A stretch of 64,000 bases of DNA from Acidobacteriota bacterium (GCA_029569255.1 JAKQUO010000019.1:211175-275174); one strand, 5' to 3'. Positions 43,173 to 55,369 are shown, numbered from the stretch's first letter. A program made the numbers and translations. Notes: a model not told the origin generated them from the letters alone.

Positions 43173-43913
43173 ATGAACGACCGGCCGATCTCGCCTGGCC
43201 AGGGGCCCCCCGCCGGGGCCGGGCACAGGGACCGCCTGCGCCAGAAATTCCTCAACGGGGGCCTCGCGGCCTTCCTGGACTACGAGATCGTCGAGCTTCT
43301 CCTGGCCATCGGGACGCCCCGGCGCGACTGCAAAGGCCCGGCCCGGGAGGCCCTGCGGGAGTTCAAGACCTTCGGCGGCGTCCTCGAGGCCCGGCCGGAG
43401 GACCTCCAGCGCATTCCCGGCATCGGGGCCCGGAACGTCTTCGGGCTGAAGCTCATCCACGAGGTCTCCCGGCGCTTCCTCAAGGACCGGATGATGAGCC
43501 GGCCGGTCTGCCATTCCTCCCAGGAGGTCTACGACTACCTCGTTCACTCGCTGCGCGACGTCAAGACGGAGCGGTTCAAGGTCATCTTCCTCGACCCGAA
43601 GAACCAGGTCATCGAGGAGAAGACCCTGTTCGAGGGGACGGTCGACTCGAGCGCCGTCTATCCCCGCGAGGTCATCCGGGACGCCCTGCGCTACGAGGCC
43701 TCGGCCCTGATCTTCGCCCACAACCACCCCTCCGGGGACCCCGAGCCGTCGCTCTGCGACCGGGAGGTCACCCGGGACCTGGTCTTCGCCGCCCGGGTCG
43801 TCCAGATCAAGGTCCTGGACCACATCATCATCGGCAACAACCGCTATTTCAGCTTCGCCGACCAGGGGCTGATCGACGACTACGACCTCATGTTCAACGG
43901 CTTCCCGCGGTGA
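43173..43913 (+). CDS. radC: RadC-family JAB/MPN domain protein
   Basis: 246 residues from ATG 43173. An N-terminal helix-hairpin-helix (RPEDLQRIPGIGARNVFGLK) and the C-terminal JAB metal site HNHPSGDPEPSLCD, preceded by EEKTLFEGTVDSSAVYPREV. RadC was once linked to repair; a DNA repair role is now doubtful and its biochemistry is unknown. It lies upstream of recA, but recA has its own promoter and a 193-base gap. Confidence 0.93.
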   Translation: MNDRPISPGQGPPAGAGHRDRLRQKFLNGGLAAFLDYEIVELLLAIGTPRRDCKGPAREALREFKTFGGVLEARPEDLQRIPGIGARNVFGLKLIHEVSRRFLKDRMMSRPVCHSSQEVYDYLVHSLRDVKTERFKVIFLDPKNQVIEEKTLFEGTVDSSAVYPREVIRDALRYEASALIFAHNHPSGDPEPSLCDREVTRDLVFAARVVQIKVLDHIIIGNNRYFSFADQGLIDDYDLMFNGFPR

Positions 43914-44052
43914 TCGCTAATGAGGCCGCAGGACCTCCCGTCCGCTTCGCCGCCAAGGGCCCGCGGCGCTCCCCGCGCATCTCCGCCCGCCGACGCCCCG
44001 CGTCCGCCTCGGCCTGCGAAGGGCCTCGCGCGGGCCCGGGTGTTCATGCCGG

Positions 44053-44081
44053 TTGAAAGAGCCGGCCAATCGGGATAGACT
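44053..44081 (+). promoter_or_regulatory. recA promoter
   Basis: TTGAAA (44053-44058), 17 bases, TAGACT (44076-44081). Leader of about 20 bases with the SD GGGAGGAGAGG. I see no known LexA operator type here. The stretch 43914-44052 holds nothing else I can identify. Confidence 0.7.
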
Positions 44082-44106
44082 GATACCGCGAGCGAGGGAG
44101 GAGAGG

Positions 44107-45231
44107 ATGGCCAAGAAAGAGACGGACAAGGAGCGAACGGAGATGGTCAAGAAGGACACGGCCCGCGAAGGGGCCCCGGCGAAGGACGCGGAGACCGAGG
44201 AGCGGCAGGGGGCGCGGAACAAGGCGATCGACGCCGCCCTGTCCCAGATCGAGAAGCAGTTCGGCAAGGGCTCGGTCATGAAGCTCGGCCAGAAGGGGGC
44301 GGCGGTGCCCGTCGAGGCCATACCGACGGGCTCGATCTCCTTCGACCTGGCCCTGGGCATCGGCGGCTTCCCCCGGGGCCGCGTCGTCGAGATCTACGGC
44401 CCCGAGGCCACCGGCAAGACGACCCTGGCCCTGCACGTCATCGCCGAGGCCCAGAAGCGCGGCGGCCAGGCGGCCTTCATCGACGCCGAGCACGCCCTGT
44501 CCCCGGAATACGCCGCCCGGATCGGCATCGACATCGACAACCTGATCATCTCCCAGCCCGACTTCGGCGAGCAGGCCCTGGAGATCGCCGAGGTCCTCGT
44601 CCGCAGCGGCGCCGTCGACGTCATCGTCGTCGACTCCGTGGCCGCGCTCGTGCCCAAGGCCGAGCTCGAGGGGGAGATGGGCGACGCCCACATGGGGCTC
44701 CAGGCCCGGCTGATGTCCCAGGCCCTGCGCAAGCTCACGGCCATCGTGGCCCGGTCGAAGACCTGCTTCATCTTCATCAACCAGATCCGGGAGAAGATCG
44801 GGATCTTCATCGGCAACCCCGAGACGACGACCGGGGGCCGGGCCCTGAAGTTCTACGCCTCGCTGCGGGTCGACGTCCGCAAGCTCTCCGTCCTCAAGGA
44901 CGGGGACAGCGTCGTCGGCACGCGGGCCAAGGTCAAGATCGTCAAGAACAAGATGGCCCCGCCCTTCCGCGAGGCCCAGTTCGACATCATCTTCGGCGAA
45001 GGCATCTCCCGGGAGGGCGACCTGGTCGACGTCGGCTTCGACACCGGCCTCCTCGAGAAGACCGGGACCTGGTATTCCTACAAGGGCGAGCGCCTCGGCC
45101 AGGGCCGGGAGAACGTCAAGAAGCTCTTTCGGGAGACCCCGAAGCTGGCCTCCGAGCTCGAGGCCGAGATCCGGGCCAAGGTCGGCCTCGAGGCCGCCGG
45201 GGAGGGCGGGGAGCGGCCGGACGCGAAGTGA
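44107..45231 (+). CDS. recA: Recombinase RecA
   Basis: 374 residues from ATG 44107 with a strong SD. The start adds a Lys/Glu-rich tail of about 35 residues before the usual [20 protein letters not shown]. Walker [10 protein letters not shown], Walker [13 protein letters not shown], the L1/L2 DNA-binding loops ([34 protein letters not shown]) and an acidic C terminus are present. It drives homologous recombination and SOS co-proteolysis. The extended charged N terminus is the only oddity. Confidence 0.97.
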   Translation: MAKKETDKERTEMVKKDTAREGAPAKDAETEERQGARNKAIDAALSQIEKQFGKGSVMKLGQKGAAVPVEAIPTGSISFDLALGIGGFPRGRVVEIYGPEATGKTTLALHVIAEAQKRGGQAAFIDAEHALSPEYAARIGIDIDNLIISQPDFGEQALEIAEVLVRSGAVDVIVVDSVAALVPKAELEGEMGDAHMGLQARLMSQALRKLTAIVARSKTCFIFINQIREKIGIFIGNPETTTGGRALKFYASLRVDVRKLSVLKDGDSVVGTRAKVKIVKNKMAPPFREAQFDIIFGEGISREGDLVDVGFDTGLLEKTGTWYSYKGERLGQGRENVKKLFRETPKLASELEAEIRAKVGLEAAGEGGERPDAK

Positions 45232-45262
45232 CGCCCGCGGCCGGGGGCGCCGGGCTTGCCAT

Positions 45263-45285
45263 AATCCTACTTATTTGATAGGATT
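45263..45285. promoter_or_regulatory. AT-rich inverted repeat before the superoxide dismutase gene
   Basis: AATCCTA (45263-45269), nine bases, TAGGATT (45279-45285), seven bases before GTG 45292. It stands out in GC-rich DNA and is placed like an operator or a leader stem; the right arm includes the AGGA that may be the SD of the long start. Confidence 0.5.
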
Positions 45286-45291
45286 TAAGAC

Positions 45292-46014
45292 GTGACGAAG
45301 GGGCCGCGAACGCTCAAGCGCCGGGAGTTCCTCAAGGCCGCGGGAACGGGAGGCGCCGCATGGGCGTCCGGCCGGCGGCTCCCGGCCGCGCCGCGCGGCC
45401 CCTCCCGGCACGGGAATCCAAAGGAGGGACGGAACATGAACTATACCCCCAAGGACTACGCCAGGCTCATCGGTCTGCCCGGTTTCAGCGAGGCGCTTTT
45501 AAAGAACCACTTCACGCTCTACCAGGGCTACGTGACCAACACCAACAAGGTCCTCGACATCCTCGGCCTCATGGCCAGGGACGGCAAGGCCGGGACCCCC
45601 GAATTCGCCGAGCTCAAGCGCCGCCTCGGCTGGGAATTCAACGGCATGCGGCTCCACGAGCTCTACTTCGAGAACCTCGGCGGCAAAGCGCCCCTCGACC
45701 GGGCCGGCAAGCTCGGGCGGAGGATCGTCGAGCAGTACGGCGACCTCGAGTCCTGGGAAAAGGAGTTCCGGGCCACGGGCGCGATGCGGGGCATCGGCTG
45801 GGCCGTCCTGTACGAGGACCCGGCCAACGGCCGTCTGGTCAACTTCTGGATCAACGAGCACGACGTCAGCCACCCGGCCGGGTGCGCGCCGCTCCTGGTC
45901 ATGGACGTCTTCGAGCACGCCTTCATGCTCGACTACGGGCTCAAGCGGGCCGACTACATCGAGGCCTTTTTCAAGGCCGTCGACTGGGCGGCCGTCGACG
46001 CCAGGCTCAGATAG
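45292..46014 (+). CDS. Fe/Mn superoxide dismutase family protein, Tat-type N terminus
   Basis: 240 residues from GTG 45292. Twin-arginine signal KRREFLKAAG (R10, R11) and an Ala-rich segment precede a complete Fe/Mn SOD: ligands by alignment H73 (KNHFTLYQGYV), H122 (RLHELYFENLGG), D205 and H209 (MDVFEHAFMLDYG). The first helix is one residue shorter than in SodB. An internal ATG 45436 (M49) has a near-perfect SD (AAGGAGGG, seven-base spacing) and would give a 192-residue cytosolic enzyme. Superoxide removal in an otherwise anaerobe-like gene set. Confidence 0.88.
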   Translation: MTKGPRTLKRREFLKAAGTGGAAWASGRRLPAAPRGPSRHGNPKEGRNMNYTPKDYARLIGLPGFSEALLKNHFTLYQGYVTNTNKVLDILGLMARDGKAGTPEFAELKRRLGWEFNGMRLHELYFENLGGKAPLDRAGKLGRRIVEQYGDLESWEKEFRATGAMRGIGWAVLYEDPANGRLVNFWINEHDVSHPAGCAPLLVMDVFEHAFMLDYGLKRADYIEAFFKAVDWAAVDARLR

Positions 46015-46077
46015 GGCCGGACCGGCCGCCGCGCGGCGGGGCCCCTTCCCGCCGCCTTCCGCCGGCGAAAAGGGGCT

Positions 46078-46314
46078 CTAGACGGTCAGGCGTTCAGGGC
46101 CTTCCTCGCCCATCCTGTAGCGGCGGATCTTGTGGTAGAGGGTCGAGCGCGAGATGGCCAAGATCCGCGAGACCTCGGCCCGGTTCTGGTCGGTGACCTC
46201 GAGCAGGAACGAGATGTAGTCCCGCTCCAGGGTCCGAAGGGTCGGGAAGCCGGCGGGCCTGGCGAAGCCGCGGCCCTCCTCGAGTCCCAGGTAGCGCTGG
46301 AGATAGACGTTCAT
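46078..46314 (-). CDS. Stand-alone Fis-type helix-turn-helix protein
   Basis: 78 residues from ATG 46314. It is essentially the C-terminal DNA-binding domain of NtrC/Fis regulators: LERDYISFLLEVTDQNRAEVSRILAISRSTLYHKIRRY in three helices (about residues 29-66), with no receiver or AAA domain before it. The N-terminal 25 residues are short and not recognised. It follows a DUF5658-like gene by 17 bases and may be co-transcribed. It may regulate its own operon; target unknown. Confidence 0.75.
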   Translation of the reverse strand: MNVYLQRYLGLEEGRGFARPAGFPTLRTLERDYISFLLEVTDQNRAEVSRILAISRSTLYHKIRRYRMGEEGPERLTV

Positions 46315-46331
46315 CGGGGCCCTCTCCGGCC

Positions 46332-46901
46332 TCAGCGGGCCCGGGCCCCTTGGATCAGGCGATAGTTGTTGGCCACGGCGTAGGAGAGCAGGGCGTTGGA
46401 GGCCGTCGTCACGATCCAGGCCGCCGTCCTGCTTTTCTTGAACAGGGACTTCATGCACCAGTAGGACAGGGCGGTCGTGCCGAATTTGGCCGCGGCGAAG
46501 ACGGCCGGGTTCTTGACGAACGGCCTCATCAGGGGGTTGGTCTCGCTCAGGCCGGGGTATTTGAGGGCCGCCCGGGTGGAGACATAGTCGGCGGCGTTGA
46601 GGCCGACCAGGAGGACGAGGTTGGCGTCGAAGAGGAATTTGCCGGGCTTCGCGGCCGGCGGGAAGGCCGGGACGCGGACGGGCGCGGCGAGCTGCGGGAC
46701 GAACCGCGGGGCCGCCGCGTCGAGGAGTTCTTCGGCCAGGGACGCGAGGACGGCGGGCCTGGGCAGGGGGTCGGGCAGGACGAAGGCGGCGCGAGGCAGG
46801 CCGGAGGGCACGCGGACTTCCCAGACGGCCTCTGAGCCGGCCAGGGGGCCGGCCGCGACAAGGCCGAGGACGAGGGCCGCAACGAAGGTCTTTTTTCTCA
46901 T
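46332..46901 (-). CDS. DUF5658-like membrane protein
   Basis: 189 residues from ATG 46901 (SD AAGGAG nine bases upstream). A signal-like segment (about 5-22) precedes a Pro-rich stretch, then a C-terminal region with NAADYVSTRAAL, ETNPLMRPFV and AAKFGTTALSYWCM, the pattern of DUF5658 small membrane proteins. About three hydrophobic segments lie beyond residue 85. Function unknown. Its promoter should lie in the AT-rich gap at its 5' side (TATAAT on the minus strand, 46989-46984). Confidence 0.6.
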   Translation of the reverse strand: MRKKTFVAALVLGLVAAGPLAGSEAVWEVRVPSGLPRAAFVLPDPLPRPAVLASLAEELLDAAAPRFVPQLAAPVRVPAFPPAAKPGKFLFDANLVLLVGLNAADYVSTRAALKYPGLSETNPLMRPFVKNPAVFAAAKFGTTALSYWCMKSLFKKSRTAAWIVTTASNALLSYAVANNYRLIQGARAR

Positions 46902-46928
46902 TGGCGCCGCTCCTTTTTCTTCGGACAC

Positions 46929-47122
46929 GCCGAAGAATCGGCAAGAACGGTGCCAACGGGCAGAGACCGATGTAATTAGCTGATTATAAAATGAATAAAA
47001 AGAACGCCGAGAGGCCGGAAGAAATGACTGTATGTTCTGTAACGGAACATAAAAGGAACATAATGTAACGTTATATTGCTGATATTAAAAGATTATAGAA
47101 TAATTCCAACGTAAATGTTCAA
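46929..47122. other. AT-rich intergenic region with GAACAT repeats
   Basis: About 190 bases of low GC between the DUF5658-like gene and the end of uvrA. It holds the inverted repeat TATGTTC-N7-GAACATA (47031-47051), a further GAACATAA copy (47056-47063) and more ATGTTC near 47115. A minus-strand TATAAT sits at 46984-46989. No coding frame is supported. Probably the control region of the two-gene operon to its left. Confidence 0.55.
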
Positions 47123-49888
<2,766 letters not shown>

Positions 49889-49907
49889 GGGCCTTTCCGA
49901 ATCTCCC

Positions 49908-49916
49908 ATTATAGCA
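49908..49916 (-). promoter_or_regulatory. uvrA extended -10 promoter
   Basis: Minus strand TGCTATAAT (49916-49908), an extended -10; no -35 match. Start near 49901, leader of about 13 bases with GGAAAGG as SD. Confidence 0.6.
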
Positions 49917-50029
49917 CGGACAACGCGGCTCCCGCGGGGCCGCCGGGAGACGCCCGACGCCGCCGGACGGACGGCCTCCCGCGGCTTCGCGGCGGGCCTG
50001 CGCCGTTTCGGCATGTCCTCTTCTTCTTG

Positions 50030-50035
50030 TATAAT
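50030..50035 (+). promoter_or_regulatory. -10 element of the mntP promoter
   Basis: Consensus TATAAT 21 bases before GTG 50056; only a poor -35 (TTCGGC) at 17 bases. The leader would be too short for a yybP-ykoY manganese riboswitch, often found ahead of mntP. Confidence 0.45.
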
Positions 50036-50055
50036 GAGCCGCGCGAGAGAATCCC

Positions 50056-50622
50056 GTGCCGTTCGTTTTCATCATGGGCATGGCCGCGGCGCTGGCCATG
50101 GACTGCTTCGCCGTCGCCATCGGCCTGGCCTGCGGCGGCCGCGGCCTGGCGGCGAAGCAGTCCCTCCGCCTGGCGGCCGCGTTCGGCGGGTTCCAGCTGG
50201 CCATGACCCTTCTGGGCTGGCTGGCCGGCGCCCGCCTGCTCGGCCTCATCGCCGTCTTCGACCACTGGGTCGCGTTCGGACTGCTGGCCCTCGTCGGCGG
50301 CCGCATGGTCTACGAGTTCTTCGGGACGGGCGACGAAGGCGGGGACTGCCGGCCCGACCGGACCCGGGGGGCGCGCCTTCTGGTCCTGGCCCTGGCCACG
50401 AGCGTCGACGCCCTGGCCGCCGGCCTGGGGCTGGGCGTCGTCGGGGCGGCGGTCCTCTTGCCCGCTGCGGTCATCGGCGCCACGAGCTTCGCCCTGACCG
50501 TGGCCGGCGCCAGGCTCGGGCCGGCCGTCGGGCGCCTCGCCGGCCGCTGGGCCGAGCTCCTCGGCGGGCTCATCCTGATCGGCATAGGCGCCAAGATCCT
50601 GGCCGGGCACCTCGGCGCCTGA
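50056..50622 (+). CDS. mntP: Manganese efflux pump MntP
   Basis: 188 residues from GTG 50056. Two homologous three-helix halves; the first has [15 protein letters not shown] with Asp16, the second [14 protein letters not shown] with Asp118, the same two membrane Asp positions needed in E. coli MntP. It exports Mn2+. Preceded by GAGAG as a weak SD. It is divergent from uvrA. A degenerate hairpin element follows. Confidence 0.93.
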   Translation: MPFVFIMGMAAALAMDCFAVAIGLACGGRGLAAKQSLRLAAAFGGFQLAMTLLGWLAGARLLGLIAVFDHWVAFGLLALVGGRMVYEFFGTGDEGGDCRPDRTRGARLLVLALATSVDALAAGLGLGVVGAAVLLPAAVIGATSFALTVAGARLGPAVGRLAGRWAELLGGLILIGIGAKILAGHLGA

Positions 50623-50648
50623 ATCGGGTCGACCCGCGGGTCCATGCC

Positions 50649-50680
50649 GGGGGACATGTGCCGCCCCGGCGCGTGCCCCC
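50649..50680. repeat. Degenerate GGGGGACATG hairpin
   Basis: GGGGGACATGTGCC (50649-50662) pairs imperfectly with GGCGCGTGCCCCC (50668-50680). It lies between the convergent mntP and CPBP genes, so it may be a two-way terminator, but its GGGGGACATG core and AATGGGGG on the other strand match the larger element at 52300. Confidence 0.5.
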
Positions 50681-50685
50681 ATTCT

Positions 50686-51339
50686 TCAGAACGGGAGAAA
50701 GACGAACACCATGAGGTCCCAGAGGGTGTGGCTGACGACGTTGAGGATGGGCGAGCGGAAGGCGAGATAGAGCCAGCCCCAGAAGAGGCCGCAGACCCCG
50801 GCGGCGAGGAAGAGCATCGTGTTGCCGCTCCCGAGATGGACGGCCGCGTAGACACAGGCGGTCAGGACGAAGCCGAGGCCCGGCCGCCTCGTCCCGGCGA
50901 CGCGCTCCTGGAAGAAGCCGCGCCAGAAGAGCTCCTCGCCGGGACCGACGACAAGCCCGATGAGCAGGGCGATGCGGAGAGGCGAGGCCCCGGCCTTCAG
51001 GGCGTAGACGGCGGCGATCCCGGCCTCGGCCGAGGGGAGGACGAGCGGGGCGGCGGCCCGGCCGACGGCGAACACCGCGTAGAGGGCCGCGGCCGAAACG
51101 AGGCCGACCGTGATCTTCATGGCCAGGCCCGAGCGGGCGTCCTCGGCCAGCCGGGCCCGGTAGCCCCGGTCGAGGAGAAAGCCCAGGGCGGCGAGGATGG
51201 CGATGTCCGCCGCCAGCCAGGACCAGAAGTCGAGCGGGCCCAGGCGCCGGAAACGGAACAGGGCGACGAAGAGCCCGGCGGCCAGAAGGCCCGTCGCGGC
51301 GGCGCCGGCGATGCGGGGCCCCGGCCGGCCGCGCGTCAT
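50686..51339 (-). CDS. CPBP-family intramembrane metalloprotease
   Basis: 217 residues from ATG 51339, overlapping the stop of the prenyltransferase gene. About six hydrophobic segments; the ABI/CPBP motifs are [16 protein letters not shown] (EExxxR), a Leu-rich [17 protein letters not shown] with the conserved His, and a final [13 protein letters not shown]. Such membrane proteases mature bacteriocins or process prenylated or anchor peptides; substrate unknown. Confidence 0.88.
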   Translation of the reverse strand: MTRGRPGPRIAGAAATGLLAAGLFVALFRFRRLGPLDFWSWLAADIAILAALGFLLDRGYRARLAEDARSGLAMKITVGLVSAAALYAVFAVGRAAAPLVLPSAEAGIAAVYALKAGASPLRIALLIGLVVGPGEELFWRGFFQERVAGTRRPGLGFVLTACVYAAVHLGSGNTMLFLAAGVCGLFWGWLYLAFRSPILNVVSHTLWDLMVFVFLPF

Positions 51340-52280
51340 CCCCATCTCAGGATGCCCTCGAGGGCCGCGGCGGCCGCGCTGAGCAGCCCGAAGACGAGGT
51401 TGTGGCTGGCCGTGGCCCCGTCGAGGATGACGAAGTCCAGGGGGCTGCGGGGCGCCGCGCGCCGAGCGGCCCGGCCCCAGAGGCGGAAGGCGCTCGGCAA
51501 GGCCAGCGCGGCCAGGAGGAACGTCAGCGGCATCGGCCGAAGCGGGCCCCGGACCATCCGGGGGGCGGCGATCAGGGCGCCGTAGACGGCGAAGGGGCCG
51601 AAGATGAGAAGACCGTAGTAAGCGAGGGAGCCGCGGTCGCCGAGGAGCCCGGCCACGGTCGTCACCCGTCGCGCCCCGTCCGAGGCGATGTCGCGCCAGT
51701 TGTTGGCGTGGAGGATGGCGCTGACGAGCATGGCCATGGGGACCGTCCAGAGGACGGGGAGCCAGGAGAACGAGCCGGTCTGGACGATCCAGGCGCCGGC
51801 GGCGCCGAGAAGGCCGAAATCGAGGAAGACGGCCAGGTCGCCGAGGGCGCGGGACTTGAGGGCGGTGTAGAAGACGCCCACGGCCAGGCCGATCGCGCCG
51901 ACGACGAAGAGCGACCTCCCGCTGACGGCGGCGACGGCGAGCCCCGACGCCGTTCCGAGGGCGAAGAGCGCCGCGGCGCCGCGCGCGACCTGCCGGTCCG
52001 AGAGCCAGCCCCGGACGATGGCCCCGCTGACCGGGGTCACGTCGCGGTCGAGGCCCCGACGGAAGTCGAAGACGTCGCTGAGCATGTTGGCCGCGCTGTG
52101 GAGGGCCATCATCGTCGCCAGGGCCCAGAGGAAACGGAGGGGGGCGAAGCGGACCCCGCCGACGACGACGGCCAGGGCCGTGCCGAAGACGACCGGCATG
52201 GCCGAGGCCGGCAGGGCCCAGGGCCGGGCGGCGACGAGCCATTTTTCGAGGGCCGGGGGGGCGGCGACAGGTTCGCTCAT
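51336..52280 (-). CDS. UbiA/MenA-family prenyltransferase
   Basis: 314 residues from ATG 52280. About eight hydrophobic segments and the two Asp-rich motifs: NMLSDVFDFRRGLD and NNWRDIASDGARR. The start (WLVAARPWALPASAMPVVFG) fits MenA, the 1,4-dihydroxy-2-naphthoate polyprenyltransferase of menaquinone synthesis, better than UbiA. The long upstream frame to 52550 is not used: an extended -10 ends seven bases before this ATG. Coupled to the CPBP gene. Other men genes are not in the window. Confidence 0.87.
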   Translation of the reverse strand: MSEPVAAPPALEKWLVAARPWALPASAMPVVFGTALAVVVGGVRFAPLRFLWALATMMALHSAANMLSDVFDFRRGLDRDVTPVSGAIVRGWLSDRQVARGAAALFALGTASGLAVAAVSGRSLFVVGAIGLAVGVFYTALKSRALGDLAVFLDFGLLGAAGAWIVQTGSFSWLPVLWTVPMAMLVSAILHANNWRDIASDGARRVTTVAGLLGDRGSLAYYGLLIFGPFAVYGALIAAPRMVRGPLRPMPLTFLLAALALPSAFRLWGRAARRAAPRSPLDFVILDGATASHNLVFGLLSAAAAALEGILRWG

Positions 52281-52286
52281 GCCCGT

Positions 52287-52295
52287 TTTATAGCA
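52287..52295 (-). promoter_or_regulatory. Extended -10 promoter of the MenA-like gene (leaderless)
   Basis: Minus strand TGCTATAAA (52295-52287). Transcription would start at about 52280, which is the A of the ATG, so the message is predicted leaderless. The -35 region falls inside the hairpin element at 52300-52371. Confidence 0.6.
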
Positions 52296-52299
52296 CGAA

Positions 52300-52371
52300 A
52301 ATGGGGGACATGATACCCGTTTCCCCTTTTTCGGGAAGGGACGGGCGGAAACGGGTATCATGTCCCCCATT
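52300..52371. repeat. Perfect 25-base inverted repeat with GGGGGACATGATACCC core
   Basis: Arms 52300-52324 and 52347-52371 are exact reverse complements (AATGGGGGACATGATACCCG and on), with a 22-base spacer that itself has CTTTTTCGGGAAGG. It sits between the divergent MenA-like and SDR promoters. Same GGGACATG core as the repeats at 12251 and 50649: a REP-like family. Confidence 0.8.
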
Positions 52372-52376
52372 ACGGC

Positions 52377-52405
52377 TTGACTTGGCCGGGGGGCGCTCCT
52401 ATGCT
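52377..52405 (+). promoter_or_regulatory. Promoter of the SDR gene
   Basis: TTGACT (52377-52382), 17 bases, TATGCT (52400-52405); the -35 begins six bases after the hairpin element. Confidence 0.75.
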
Positions 52406-52452
52406 TGAGGCTCCGCCGCGGCGGGCGGGGGATCTCATCGAGGAGTCGTCCC

Positions 52453-53223
52453 ATGCTGTCTCTCAAGGACAAGATCGTGTTCGTCACCGGGGCCAGCTCG
52501 GGCATCGGGCGGGCGACGGCCGAGGCCTTCGCCGGGCTCGGGGCCCGCATCCTGATGTGCGCCCGGCGCGCGGACAGGCTCGAGGCGCTGGCCCGGAAGC
52601 TCGAGTCCGAGCACAGGGCCGCGACCCATTATTTCCGTCTCGACGTCCGCGACCGGGCCGCCGTCGACCGGGCCGTCGCCGGGCTGCCCCCCGAGTGGCG
52701 CCCGATCGAGGTCCTGGTCAACAACGCGGGGCTCAGCCGGGGCCTGGACAAGCTCCCCGGCGGCCTCGTCGAGGACTGGGAGGAGATGATCGACACGAAC
52801 ATCAAGGGTCTCCTCTACGTCACCCGGGCCGTCCTCGCCGGGATGCTCGAGCGCGGCAGGGGCCACGTCATCAACATCGGCTCCGTCGCCGGGCGCGAGG
52901 TCTATCCCGCGGGGAACGTCTACTGCGCCAGCAAGTTCGCCGTCCGGGCCCTCACCCGGGGGCTGCGCCTGGACCTCAACGGGACGCCCATCCGGGTGAG
53001 CGAGGTCGCCCCGGGCATGGTCGAGACGGAGTTCAGCCTGGTCCGATTCCACGGCGACGCCGAGCGGGCCGGCCGGGTCTACCAGGGCCTGACGCCGCTG
53101 GGGCCCGATGACATCGCCGACGCCGTCGTCTGGTGCGCCACCCGCCCGGCCCACGTCAACGTCAGCGACGTCGTCATCTGGCCCACGGCCCAGGCCTCGA
53201 CCACGCTGACAAACCGCGGCTAG
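52453..53223 (+). CDS. Short-chain dehydrogenase/reductase (YdfG-like)
   Basis: 256 residues from ATG 52453 with SD GAGGAG. Classic SDR: FVTGASSGIGRATAEAF (TGxxxGxG), VLVNNAGLSRG (NNAG), catalytic S (NIGSVAGREVY) and YCASKFAVRAL (YxxxK). It looks like the YdfG group, which oxidises 3-hydroxy acids such as L-allo-threonine or serine. Next to kbl, so a place in threonine/2-amino-3-ketobutyrate metabolism is a reasonable inference. Confidence 0.88.
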   Translation: MLSLKDKIVFVTGASSGIGRATAEAFAGLGARILMCARRADRLEALARKLESEHRAATHYFRLDVRDRAAVDRAVAGLPPEWRPIEVLVNNAGLSRGLDKLPGGLVEDWEEMIDTNIKGLLYVTRAVLAGMLERGRGHVINIGSVAGREVYPAGNVYCASKFAVRALTRGLRLDLNGTPIRVSEVAPGMVETEFSLVRFHGDAERAGRVYQGLTPLGPDDIADAVVWCATRPAHVNVSDVVIWPTAQASTTLTNRG

Positions 53224-53305
53224 GAGGCTCTCCTCCCTTCTCCGGGCCCTCCCGCCGGTGCGGCGAGGGGCGCCGCCTCGGCCTCCCCGGCCGCGGCCGG
53301 CCCCC

Positions 53306-53333
53306 TTGCTTTTCCGGCCCCGGCTTCTATAAT
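53306..53333 (+). promoter_or_regulatory. kbl promoter
   Basis: TTGCTT (53306-53311), 16 bases, TATAAT (53328-53333). Start near 53340; leader of about 23 bases with SD GGAGG. Confidence 0.65.
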
Positions 53334-53362
53334 AATCCCGGTCTTTTCGAAGGGAGGCCCCC

Positions 53363-54562
<1,200 letters not shown>

Positions 54563-54678
54563 CGACGCCGCGGAGGCCCGATGCCTCGCTGTCCTGGTTC
54601 AGGTTGAAATTCCAGCCTTATCGACCTCATTACCTGATATCCGACATACTGAACTCAGAATCATTTGGAGGTCGCCCG

Positions 54679-54966
54679 ATGTCCAAGGTTAAGGCCTACC
54701 AGGCCGAGATCCGGGCCCGCGGCCAGCTGACGATCCCTAAAAAGATTCGCGACAATGAGGCCTTCTATGAAGGGGCGAGCGTCTCCGTCATCCCCGTCGG
54801 GGACTCCCTCCTGGTCACTCCCCACAAGCTCGAGCTCGACGAAGCCCGGCGCGAGATCCGCCGAATCATGAAGGCGGCGGGGGTCAGGCTCGAGGACCTC
54901 ATCGAGGCGCTCGGGGACGAGAGGCGGTCGCTGGCCGGGGAGACCTATGGATCCGAAGAGAAATAG
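54679..54966 (+). CDS. AbrB/MazE-type antitoxin
   Basis: 95 residues from ATG 54679 (SD TTGGAGG). A swapped-hairpin AbrB domain (AEIRARGQLTIPKKIRD) occupies residues about 8-45, then a helical tail that would bind the toxin. It overlaps the PIN gene by 20 bases. Antitoxin of a VapBC-like pair; the pair usually binds its own promoter. DNA just upstream (54597-54665) is AT-richer than the surroundings, with no clear operator. Confidence 0.85.
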   Translation: MSKVKAYQAEIRARGQLTIPKKIRDNEAFYEGASVSVIPVGDSLLVTPHKLELDEARREIRRIMKAAGVRLEDLIEALGDERRSLAGETYGSEEK

Positions 54967-55327
54967 GATCTTCCTCGATTCCAACGTCATCGTCCCGGGC
55001 TTCTTTTCCGTCGAAGGGTCGCCGCGCCTGATCCTCGACCTTATCAGTTTGGGCTTGCCCATCCTGGGGGTAGTGACGGGGCAATTCAACCTCATGGAGG
55101 TCGAGAGGACACTCCGGAAAAAGCTGCCGGACGCGCTCCCTGTCTATGCGGAAGACCTGCCCCTGTTGAACCTCGAGGTCGTCCCGCTCCCCTCGCCCAG
55201 GGACCTGGGCCCCTATCTCGGTCATGTCCAGGACAAGGACGCTCCCGTTCTGGCGTCCGCCGAGCTGGCCGAGTTCCTGGACCGGATCCTGCCGGTCCTC
55301 TTGGCCGGGCCCTTCCATCGTCCCTGA
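54947..55327 (+). CDS. PIN-domain toxin, possibly C-terminally altered
   Basis: 126 residues from ATG 54947. It starts like a PIN RNase (IFLDSNVIVPGFFS, D11) and keeps an acidic residue after helix 3 (NLMEVERTLRKKL, E51) and DKDAPVLASAEL (D96/D98). The end departs from the family: the usual TGD strand is missing and the frame stops at TGA 55325 after GPFHRP, while the +1 frame just there reads PETKVFLTP, which looks like the expected tail. It may be a frameshifted or worn toxin. Confidence 0.72.
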   Translation: MDPKRNRIFLDSNVIVPGFFSVEGSPRLILDLISLGLPILGVVTGQFNLMEVERTLRKKLPDALPVYAEDLPLLNLEVVPLPSPRDLGPYLGHVQDKDAPVLASAELAEFLDRILPVLLAGPFHRP

Positions 55328-55340
55328 AACCAAGGTCTTC

Positions 55341-55369
55341 TTGACCCCCCCGGCGGCCCTGTGTTATCT
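55341..55369 (+). promoter_or_regulatory. Candidate promoter of the restriction locus
   Basis: TTGACC (55341-55346), 17 bases, TTATCT (55364-55369). The -10 is poor. It lies between the PIN gene and hsdR, and the -35 falls in the apparent PIN tail. Confidence 0.4.

Noticed and set aside
43914-44052. LexA operator upstream of recA
   Set aside because: I looked for the GAAC-N4-GTTC, GTTC-N7-GTTC and CTGT-N8-ACAG types and saw none.
50030-50055. Manganese riboswitch before mntP
   Set aside because: The predicted leader is about 20 bases, far too short for a yybP-ykoY element.
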